Positions 47,779 to 56,992 of a DNA stretch of 64,000 nucleotides are shown here, piece after piece; within the stretch, counting starts at the first letter, position 1; each line of letters starts with the position of its first letter. The stretch spans positions 1 through 64,000 of the forward strand of contig JAEUBA010000010.1 in assembly GCA_018257865.1 (NCBI GenBank), given 5' to 3'. The notes beneath the pieces were generated by a model. That model made no database searches. It was not told the origin of the DNA and saw nothing but the letters and a program-made list of their open reading frames with translations. The position numbers and the translations under genes are program-made. Origin of the DNA: Stereocaulon alpinum (Eukaryota > Ascomycota > Lecanoromycetes > Lecanorales > Stereocaulaceae).

Positions 47779-48363
47779 ATGGACCCGTCAATCGACCGCA
47801 TCATCTCATTCTGGTTCGACACACACGACCAGCGCAAACGCTGGTTCGAACAATCCGATGAGCTCGACAGACAGATCAAAACCGAGTTCGGTAATCTCGT
47901 CTCCCAAGCCCGCACTCCAGCCCTCGATAACTGGACCCAAAATCCGAAAGGCACGCTGGCAATACTAGTCCTCCTAGACCAATTCAGCCGCAACATTTTC
48001 CGAGGCTCAGCCGACTCCTCCAGCGGAGACGCCAAAGCCTTGGACATAACCATGCAAGGCATCGCAAAAGGCTTAGATCGGGAAGTTGAGCCAATGCAAC
48101 AATCGCTTTTCTACCTACCATTGATGCACAACGAGAGCCTACTCGGCCAAATAGCAGCAGTCTCTCTCTACGAGAACTACGCACAGCGCTGTGAGCCAAA
48201 TTCGCCAGCGAAAACTTTCGCTACGGATAGTATTGGCTTCGCTAAGCAGCACCGGGATGTAATTGCCAGATTTGGGCGATTTCCGCGGCGGAATGAGGCC
48301 TTGGGAAGGAAGTCTACGGCGGAGGAGCTGGAGTACTTGAGAGGGAATCCTCATGGGTTCTGA
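47779..48363 (+). CDS. DUF924 family protein
   Basis: Single exon, 194 residues. The N-terminus IISFWFDTHDQRKRWFEQ is the usual start of the DUF924 family (about 180-220 residues, all-helical, TPR-like). The core LAILVLLDQFSRNIFRGS carries the conserved LLDQFxRNxFRG motif, and the C-terminus RFGRFPRRNEALGRKSTAEELEYL is the conserved end. Length fits the family fully. Its biochemical function is unknown; members occur widely in bacteria and fungi. No signal peptide; likely cytosolic. Neighbours give no hint of a pathway. Confidence 0.93.
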   Translation: MDPSIDRIISFWFDTHDQRKRWFEQSDELDRQIKTEFGNLVSQARTPALDNWTQNPKGTLAILVLLDQFSRNIFRGSADSSSGDAKALDITMQGIAKGLDREVEPMQQSLFYLPLMHNESLLGQIAAVSLYENYAQRCEPNSPAKTFATDSIGFAKQHRDVIARFGRFPRRNEALGRKSTAEELEYLRGNPHGF

Positions 48364-49872
48364 GTCGATGATAGGCTTCGAGGCGAAAGGCTCATTCATG
48401 CATTAGAGCTAGCATTACCCATCACCAATTGTAGTAGCATCGTTCATAGATTAGGAGTACATACACATCTACGTCACTTCCATCACATACTCCAGGCTAA
48501 AGAACGCCGCTTGATGATCATTGCTTAGTCACAATGCAAAAGCTTCCTTGCTCGGATCCCCTTTGCCCAATGACAATGCGTCATTCGTAGAGGATGTTGC
48601 ATCCAACCTTCAGTGCGCCAAGCGATGAAGCTGCTATCTCCCATGACTGCGATTCACAGTCCGCAAGTATCAGACGCATATCCAGCCTGCATTCTCGATG
48701 CAGCGCCTCGTCTATCAGCGCTTCCGAGACCCACTTGGGATACTGCTGTTCTTGCAACGCTAAATGGAGTATCACGAACCGGGTCGAAATGGTAGTAGAT
48801 GGAGGTTTGTATTATTAATGTTAGGCAGGACCCATGATATCTAAGAGAGTTCAAGTAAAAGGAAAGAATAGCCGATACCAATGCCAGTCTTATTCACCCA
48901 TACAGTACCATAAGAGCATTGTACAGTCATAACAGCTCAGGACAATGCTGATTTCTGTCGGTGTAGAGGAACAATGCCCCAGGTCATATCTTCCGAAGAG
49001 TGCAGTCCCAAACTTGCACGCCTACTGGCCCCATCGACGGCCAGACATCTCATTCTAGGTTAGGGCTAAGGTTGTCGAAGTGTCTGGGTGGCTGTCGATG
49101 CGATACACTGAAGTGTGAACTTCCCTGTCCGTTGGCGAAATATGCCCAGAGGTCATATGTACCTACACTTCCGTCTCGGCGGTTGTAAGGCAACACAAGT
49201 CGCTGCGATACCTGGTGAACTCAACCGATGTGGGCGTTCACGGATCTCGCCAGTTGCAGAAGTTTTACGAAGTGCAGTAGCACCATGTAAATTCCCTGAC
49301 TGTGTGCCATGTTTTGGAGAAGTGTGCAGAGAGTTGATTGTACTTTAAGACGAGGTTTAGTTATGAGTAAGCGAAACGTTCTGTAGCTCGCTAGGTAGTA
49401 TGGCACAATGGATTTCCAGGGATAGAACGACGTTGAGCACGTCAACTCATTAGGGATTATAAGTCCTGTAAAAGTGGTGAAATTAAACATGATGTCAATG
49501 GACACATTTTTGGCATTCGCGGCCTGCATGTTCTCTCAGATCGAGACTGTAATAGCGTACGCACCTGGTGGGCGCCGTCGAACGCGAATCACAGTACGGC
49601 GATTTCGGTTGCCGCGTTACCTCTGAAGGCGACTTGCAACAGAGTAACAATGCCGGCAGGCCGGAAAATGAAATGTTCCAAAGGCATGCGAATGAGAACT
49701 TGCTTTTCCGAGGATTGCTAACATAGAGCTGCGGACTGCAATAAAACGGACTATTTCCAGCCAGCTATGATTCAGTTTTGCTGCCGCGAGGCGCTCCAAG
49801 TGTAGATACCTGCAGTGTCTACGACAAGTCGATAGGGAAAAGGTCGCACTAGAGTGGGACGACGCCGTACCG
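48364..49872. other. Intergenic, no gene seen
   Basis: Short overlapping ORFs on both strands (e.g. 49221-49529 and 49617-49901 minus) have no domain and look like non-coding frames. Confidence 0.5.
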
Positions 49873-51274
49873 CTACGACTGAGGATAAGCTTCCTCGTCA
49901 CGCAAGGGACAGCTGCCGCCAGCTACCAAGTACTCTTGAATGGCCTTTCTCGTCCGGTGGCTCTGGTCGCTCAGGGCATCGTCCTCAACCAAAAAGCTAG
50001 TCTCCAGGTTCCAACTCTGGTACGGATCTTCACGGAGGAGTTCGCCGCCGACGTAAGCAGACTTCAAACTAAGGGTTGCATGCATGCGCTCCAGCACTTC
50101 TGCCCATCTTCCCCGCAGTAGGCGAATGGTTATGAGATTGACAGTGTACAAAGATGAACAATGACGTTCAAAGAAAGCAATCAGGTCCTCCACGTCCACG
50201 TCAAGATGCACAAAACTAACACTTCTTAGTCGCGGCCATGTTGAATTTCCTACGACTTGCTTCAAATCCGCGGGACAGTCAGGCTCGAACCAGTCAAATG
50301 ACACGGATAATATCTCGAGGTCGGGCGACGCTTTCAAAAATTCATATAGCGAGGTATTTTTCAGGTACTCACGACATTCTGGAATCTCGATACCGATTTC
50401 GTCTTCATCTTTAGTACGTCCGGTCGAAACAACGAGCTCAAGTTCGCGAACAGACCGCATTGATGTTTTCATTTCCTCCATAACTTTGCCGGGCCTTGAA
50501 GAATTTCCAATCCACATCGCCGATTTTTAGCCGCCGAAGCTGAATGCCAGCCTGCCGTACTGCGAAGAGAATCGAACGCAATTGACACACTCCTGGACCG
50601 AAAACTATGCTGTCTTGATCTCCCCAGGGAATCTGTAGTCCTGCACTAAACGCTCGTCGGACGTAGTTCGACTGATTGACTACGTTGCAGCGCATTGACA
50701 TGCATACGTCGACTAGGTTTTGGAAACCACTCAAGGCATCAGCGAGTGCCTGTGCGCCATATCCCTCCAGGCGGAGGCTTGTCTGCTCTTCGTACAATGT
50801 CTTATAAGCTGCATATGCTGCACTCAATTCTTCCCTTGAAAGAAGATGTCTCGGCTGGTGCATGAGCTTCTTGCAGTCTCGCCGATACTCCCGATGCTCG
50901 CGCTCGCTAGCTCCTGGCATTGGTGACGCTGGTATTCTATCCATCCAATCTGCTACAACGATGTTGTCTTCCCACTCTTCCTGCGTATAGTACTTCTGCA
51001 GCGTGTCCGGCTCGTAGAACAAAGAGGTGACATGGCGACTAATCACTGGATGCCGCGAAATGGCAAGGAGGCGCTCGAAGCTATCCGGCTTGAAGCTGAG
51101 ATGTGCTTCGGAAAGCAGCCATGGTGTGGCAATATCTGTCCAGGATCGAGAGGTAAGACGAAGGTTGGCGATGTCCGTAGACTCGAGGTAAGAGCACACA
51201 GTGTCTGCAATTTCTGGTGGTAGCCTGTCAATGAAATTTGGGAGGTTCTTAACGGGCACGTCAGTAGGAGGCAT
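49873..51274 (-). pseudogene. F-box protein gene with a single frameshift
   Basis: Two overlapping minus-strand frames make one protein. Frame 1 (51274-50438) starts at ATG 51274; an F-box lies at about residues 13-55 (IDRLPPEIADTVCSYLE, NLRLTSRSWTDIATPWLL), followed by helical sequence to GDVDWKFFK. Frame 2 picks up at about 50515 and runs to the stop at 49873 with leucine-rich-repeat-like text (SVRELELVVST, YEFLKASPDLEILSVSF, WPRLRSVSFVHLDV, LITIRLLRGRWAEVLERM). The crossover lies at about 50480-50515 and needs one base to be skipped. No GT-AG intron bridges it. Joined, the protein would be about 465 residues, normal for fungal F-box/LRR proteins (SCF ubiquitin-ligase adaptors). It is either a recent pseudogene or an assembly/sequencing error. 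I keep both halves as one feature. Confidence 0.8.
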
Positions 51275-52318
51275 CGCGTGAGTAACAACGGCTACTCAAT
51301 GGCTGGCCTGTTAAGGTGTCTTAAGGTGCAACGAATAGGGGGAAAAGGCAAGCCGTGTTTACATGACGCGCTCGGGATTAGTCAGCAGGCACGATTCCGC
51401 GTATGTTTGAGGTGGGGATTGAAAGGGATAAACATATCGAACTCGTTGCCGATGCAATCAAGTTGCTGTAGGTGTTTCTCGTTGGCCGTTATGTCCCAAG
51501 TCGAACAGGAATAACCAACAGACATGAGTGCAAAATTACTTCCAACAACGATGCTGCCAAGTTCATTGCTTCGAGGGTTGAGAGTCTCGACTCGGTTTCT
51601 ACCCTTCACATACTAACTTGGTGTTTGTTCATTGCTCTTAAGGTCTACGTGCTTGTGTGATTCTACTCTCCGCCACTTTTCGATCTCTAGCAGGTTGTTC
51701 TCGAGACTTTGTTGTCCGGCCTAATCCTCAGATAGAGCTTGACTTTCATTCCTTGTTTTCGTGACCGAGAACGAGGAGGTCATGCGCGAGGTAGCCTTTG
51801 AAGGATAGCGGGAGTCCTAAGGGAGCAGAACAAGTGACCTGGGGTCCTATCGATAACGTGGTAGAAGACGAACTCGGCACATATGTGGATATGATCAACT
51901 TGTTCCTGATAATTACGGTAGACGCGGTGGGGATTGAGGTTCAGAAGGACGACAGAGTCGCAATGAAAAGCGGGGTTGAGGAAGATTGAATAAGGCTATG
52001 ATGGTGTCAGTCAAAGTGTCTGGAGGCGAAGGATTGACGATATGTTGTCTCGCTTCTGCCAACGAAGAAGTACGGGCTTTCGAACAGCTTGGTATTGTAC
52101 ATCTGATGATCTCTACTGGCTAAGGACATCTTTGCTCACTAGTTCCCTTCATACAGGTTTGCTTGTCCTTGATCACTCTCGACTCTGGTCAGGCTTCTCG
52201 GCAATACAGTGGCAGAGAAGCGCCTAGACTGTTCGAACAACAATTGACGCACCGAACTTGGCGGCCCAAATATGCCTTCCTGACTGTTCCATCATCCTGG
52301 CCGTTTTCCCCTTCCGCC
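51275..52318. other. Intergenic, no gene seen
   Basis: ORFs up to about 80 codons with no recognisable domain. Divergent from the F-box gene, so it contains its promoter. Confidence 0.5.
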
Positions 52319-53104
52319 TCACTTCCTAAGCCACTTCACTCTCTGACCCTGAACCCTGAACTCGGTCCTTTTACGACGTCCCTCCGCCACTTCCTGAAGA
52401 AGCCTGAGAACCTGTCGAGTCCAGGCAAGCCTATCCATGATCGCTTTTTCAGTGCTGAACTTGTGTAATTCGTACGATGCTGGATCGAGCAAGACGTCTC
52501 TGCAGCGAGACCAGGACGTATGGTCCTCTTGGTCGAGATTGGAAGGGCACTGTCGTGGGAAGTCGTGTTCATCGGCTGCCATGTTCTGCTTAGGCGTGCT
52601 GAACCATCTCTTGGCTCCGTGACGAGGCAACGTATTAGCATCGGAGCTCCCAAAGCTTTCAGTGCTCGAGTACTGTTTTGGTTTTGTGATCTCACACTTT
52701 GGATCTTGTTTGTGGTTGGTGTGGTTACGGCTACGGGTGACATAAGTTCTCTTGACTGAACGGCTGACATGAGTTCTCTTGACTGAACGGCTGACCTCTG
52801 ATTGATCGGCGCCGTAGCTTTTGGTATGATCAATCATCTCGCCATTGCCAGCACGTAGAGATGGATCGATGAGCGACTCTGTTGGCAATAGGGGAAGGTC
52901 GAAGGTGGAGTATGAAGTTGGGTCTGGGTAAGAAAAGAATCGGTGTGTTTGCTGTTCAGATTTGGCCATCAATTCAGCTTCATGTAAGATCACCTGCGCA
53001 ACCTGGGACATGTCATGGGAACCGAGCCCGTGCCCGCGTAGCATGGCTATCACTGAGTAGGCGAGGTCTGCGGTGTATTCATCCATTGTTTGACTCAACA
53101 TCAT
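52319..53104 (-). CDS. Hypothetical basic protein with 9-residue tandem repeat
   Basis: 261-residue minus-strand frame. I do not recognise a family. The N-terminal 60 residues (DEYTADLAYSVIAMLRGHG, QVAQVILHEAELMAKSEQQ) look helical and protein-like. The middle (about 100-130) holds two copies of SRSVKRTYV encoded by a 27-bp direct repeat. The C-terminus is basic and amphipathic (LAWTRQVLRLLQEVAEGRRKR). No signal peptide or membrane segment; possibly nuclear given the Lys/Arg content. Its length, in-frame repeat and start context argue for a real gene, but it could be a long chance frame or a terminal exon. Confidence 0.5.
   Translation of the reverse strand: MMLSQTMDEYTADLAYSVIAMLRGHGLGSHDMSQVAQVILHEAELMAKSEQQTHRFFSYPDPTSYSTFDLPLLPTESLIDPSLRAGNGEMIDHTKSYGADQSEVSRSVKRTHVSRSVKRTYVTRSRNHTNHKQDPKCEITKPKQYSSTESFGSSDANTLPRHGAKRWFSTPKQNMAADEHDFPRQCPSNLDQEDHTSWSRCRDVLLDPASYELHKFSTEKAIMDRLAWTRQVLRLLQEVAEGRRKRTEFRVQGQRVKWLRK
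52738..52795. repeat. 27-bp tandem duplication
   Basis: Copies at 52738-52764 and 52765-52791, plus the first four bases of a third, differing at one or two positions. It is a multiple of three and lies inside the frame 52319-53104, duplicating nine residues. Confidence 0.85.
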
Positions 53105-54933
53105 AACTTAAAGTTGTTATTATTGTTGGTCGGTTGAACAAAGGCTGAGATTATCTCCATGGATACACAATCTTAGAGGTGTTGAGGAAAACAACCCGTT
53201 ACCGTCGCTAGTGCGATATCTGTCGGTAAACACAGTGGCAACCCGATATAGCCTCGGAGAAAACCCGGCACACTTTCGTATTCACTTTATGAGATACTAT
53301 GTGAATTGTTCATGATGTTAGCTATTGGAAGAAGAAAGGTCTTCCAATCACGATTGCACCTTTTGCTACATTACAACAACGAGTCGTATGCGGCTCAACA
53401 CTGTGGAAGGTGACCTGCAACGTCATGTGGAGAGTGCCGGTCGGGCACGAGCTACCTGAGTATTTTCCTGAGGTTGAAACTGTACATCAAGGAGCTAAAG
53501 ACTCTATCCTAGAGTTAGTCGACGATGAAGATGTGGGTTAAAAGTTAGGGATGATGCTTCAAAGGAGGAAGAAGCATGAAAAGGCGCAGGCATGCGGGCG
53601 GTCGAGAGAGGCTTGCTTGCGTTAGCTCAATGTACTCATCCGAGTGCAATTATTGCGGTCTAAGTCTTGGGAACAAGCCTTGGAGAGCATCATTGATGCA
53701 TTGGCCGAGATCTGGCCTTTGTTCATCTCCTCAAGAAGTTGCAACGTAACGATCCTGCGCTAATACCGTTACATGATTACAGATAGCCACACCTGCCAAT
53801 TCTACGAATACGACATAACAGATATCACACCAGGTAGTTACTAAGCGCTAGGCTACTGTAAAATCACGAACAACACTTGGAGACCACGAAATTCCGTAAC
53901 AAGACACCAGAATGCGATACGTGGAGCAAACCTTCGAAATGCCAAAGACAAATTGGAGTAGAATCATTCAGTACATTGGACCGGTAGGTTGATGATCGAA
54001 TTGTTGTAGCTTTTTGTCCGATGCACAGTGCACTTGCTGATTGAAGAGCGTAAGGACAATGCCCTGCATGCTCGAAACCTGGGAATAAGGGTGGTGAGAC
54101 TTTTCGTTGATCTCAAGTTTTGGTATGCGGAGATTCCAAGATCGTGGGCTCGGTATGGGGACATAATTCGCTCAACTTCTAAGAACGATAGACCAATCAT
54201 GTCTTTGACATGAGTAAGGGATAGTGTGGTAATGGTAGTCAAAATTGAGTCATGTGGACAATGTCACTTCATCACAGGAGTGAATGAATGTAATTGCCAT
54301 TAGCGTTTGCATTCTTTTCGTCTCACTCGACTTTTTCCCTCGTCCTTATCTTTCGCCTTCTCCCCTATCCTGAACTCATCAGTAAGCATACTTACTGATT
54401 GATACTTTCCAGATACATACGTATTGAGGATAATAGAAGCTTCACGGGGCAAAGCACTACAACCTGTAGAACTTGCCGATGATGCTGGTGGAAGTAGAGC
54501 AGGCTGTAGTGGAAAGCCTCGGCTGCTCTTTTCGGCGCATTTCCCCTTGGATATCGCCTTTCTAGACAAATCGCAGCTTCATCTGCTCCTGTTTGTGCGC
54601 CTTCTCCCAGGGACCGCCGTACCGGAAGGAAAGCTTGGCGTCTTTCCATATCGATTAGCGGATCGACGATCAGCGAAGATGATGCATAGAACGTTGGTAA
54701 TATCAACATGTATCGCAGCAATTTGTGCGCGTCGATAAGGTTAATTCGCTTGACTAAGTCTTCACAATCATTTAGCCGTTCATACCTGACTAGCGTCGTT
54801 GTTCTGGCCCGAACCTCGGAAGGTGTGTTCTTCTTACCTATAATAACCCTGATGTCTATCGTGTCTGCCATGCTCTAAGTTGTCCCTTCTATGGACTACG
54901 CGACTTAGACGGGGACTCATTGAAGTGTCAATC
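53105..54933. other. Intergenic, one doubtful ORF
   Basis: 53105-54300 holds nothing recognisable. A 159-codon minus-strand frame at 54392-54871 begins at an ATG (MADTIDIR) 60 bp from the divergent start of the PLP-enzyme gene and may be an expressed small gene. I see no domain, and the alternative frame 54300-54569 is equally protein-like near its end (KAKDKDEGKSRVRRKECKR). Not called. Confidence 0.4.
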
Positions 54934-56397
54934 ATGGCTACTTCGCCCAACGTCACGTCACTTTCCAGTAGGGGCTCAGAGCTGATTGAGCTTGGAAAGG
55001 GATGGGAGAATTTCAAGAAATTCTTCGCTGACCCTTATCATCCTGATACCAATCCCGATGGTCTTCTCAATATGGGGATTGCAGAGAATGTACGTTGTGT
55101 TGGAATATCTTGATAGCAAGGAGTGACGTTTGCAGCAACCACTAATGCCATATCTCCCAGTACATGATGCTCCAAGAGGCTGCTGATTTTGCAAACAAAA
55201 ATGTACTACTTCCCTTTTGACATACTTGTATCTAGCTTGCTGATCTCCACAAGTTCAAAATTGAATCGACAGAAGTTGGTTACGGAGCGGGGTTCTGGGG
55301 AAGCTCGCGCCTACGGAAAGCAATGGCAAAGCACATCAATCGCTTTTTCCGTCCCTTTAAGGACGTAGCTCCGGAACGTCTTTTATTCGCCAATGGTGTG
55401 ACGGCACTTTTCAGCATGCTGGGTCAGACGATCTGTGATGCCGGCGATGCAGTGCTCGTGTCAAGTCCATGCTATCAAGGTTTCAAGGGGGATTTTGAAG
55501 TTGAGGCCAAGTCTGTTACTGTGCTGGATCGGCGATACCATATTGGAGCTAACATTTGTTAGAGTAGGATGTGAGCACGTGAAGTTCGGCGAAGCTGATC
55601 AGTTCGCTTTCGAAGCGGTATCCAAGTACGAAGAAGCACTGGAGGCCGCGAAGCAGAAAGGTACCAAGATCAAAGCTCTCATCCTCTGTCATCCGCACAA
55701 TCCTCTTGGGAGGTGTTACACCCAAGAGGTTTTGATCGGATACATGAAGCTGTGTGAGAAGTACAAGATCCATCTCCTTGCGGACGAGGTATATGCACTC
55801 TCGGTATACGAGGTTCCGGACCCGAAAGCCGTCAAGTTCGAGTCCATCCTGTCGATAGATACAGACCAGTACATCCATCCTGACTACCTTCACTTACTGT
55901 ATGGGATGGCGAAAGATATGGCTGCAGGAGGCATCCGCCTCGGATGTGTCTACTCTAGGAACGAGGAGCTCACGCGCGCTATGGGTACGCTCTCGATGTT
56001 TCACTGGTCAGGAAACGCAAGCGAGCATCTCGGAATATTAATGCTGGAAGACGAGAAATGGATGGACAATTTCTTGCAAGTAAGCCGCGAGCGGCTCGCA
56101 GCTAGGAACCAGATGGTGCGCAAGATGCTCGATGATGGAGGCATTAAGTACTACCTCGGAGCGAATGCTGGCGTCTGCCTTTGGCTCGACTTGAGAGAGT
56201 TCCTACCACCTGCAAACTCGGCTGATGAGGACCCGTGGGCCAGAGAGACGGCTCTTACTGAGCGATTAGTTAAGAACAAAGTCTTTATCACCAATGGCCA
56301 TTTCATGTTCGCCGAGGAGCCAGGCTTTTATCGGCTCATATTCTCGCAAGAGGAAAGAGTAGTCAAGGAAGGTTTACGGAGGTACGAAAACTGTTGA
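54934..56397 (+). CDS. PLP-dependent aminotransferase, 1-aminocyclopropane-1-carboxylate synthase-like
   Basis: Four exons: 54934-55089, 55161-55202, 55254-55510, 55563-56397; introns of 71, 51 and 52 nt; 429 residues. Fold type I aminotransferase class I/II. N-terminal LLNMGIAEN is the substrate-loop block of ACC-synthase-like enzymes. Further marks are STEVGYGAGFWGSSRLRKAM, the LFANGVTALFSMLGQ cofactor block, LILCHPHNPLGRCY (NPHNPLGR binds PLP), LLADEVYALSVY (Asp/Tyr of the cofactor site), and the Schiff-base lysine in YGMAKDMAAGGIRLG at about residue 269. All catalytic landmarks are present. Fungal members include true ACC synthases, but many act on other S-adenosylmethionine-like or amino-acid substrates. 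Intron 2 has two possible acceptors (TAG at 55235, giving 33 nt, or AAG at 55253, giving 51 nt), both in frame; I chose the longer because it matches the family spacing. Confidence 0.9.
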
Positions 56398-56992
56398 CCT
56401 ATCGAGGCGTAAAAGTATCTTTCAAGGCTGATAGGCGATAGGATCATGCAAGCGCTTAGTAGCATGACAAAAGAAGTCCGCGGCGGAGACAACTTGCACA
56501 ATCTTGACATCGAGATTGCTTCGGACCATTCAATCAAGGCTGGCTGGCCTATCGTCCATTGCCCCGGCTGCGCTTGTGAGATACTAGGAGGAAGACAAGA
56601 GGAGAGGAAGTCCGACTACAGCCGAACGGTGGAAGAAATCGGTAATGAGGCATTGCGGCAGGAGTATGTAATGGCATGATCTCACGTGCAAAACCGGCCT
56701 GGCAGACATTTACGTAGTTGAGGGTAGAGCAAGGTCCAGTGACGGAAGCTGGAATAGAGCGTAGCTGTGTAAGACAAGAGGGCGAGCGGCAATGAGATGC
56801 AGCCTTCGTGGTATCTTGAGCCTGTTGGATGAATAGACTGACCCTTGTCAACCCCGTGGTTCAGCATTTGAACGATCGCTGCAGTAATTTGCCGTGATTC
56901 ATGCATAGTTCTTTTCAATGGTTGGCTTGCATATGACGTTATCTTTAGTGCCCCGCACTAGAGGTTTCAGGTTCGATCACCTTATGCAGCTT
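56398..56992. other. Convergent 3' flanks, no gene seen
   Basis: Between the 3' ends of the PLP-enzyme gene (plus) and the Noc2 gene (minus). The small ORF at 56446-56679 has no domain. Confidence 0.5.
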
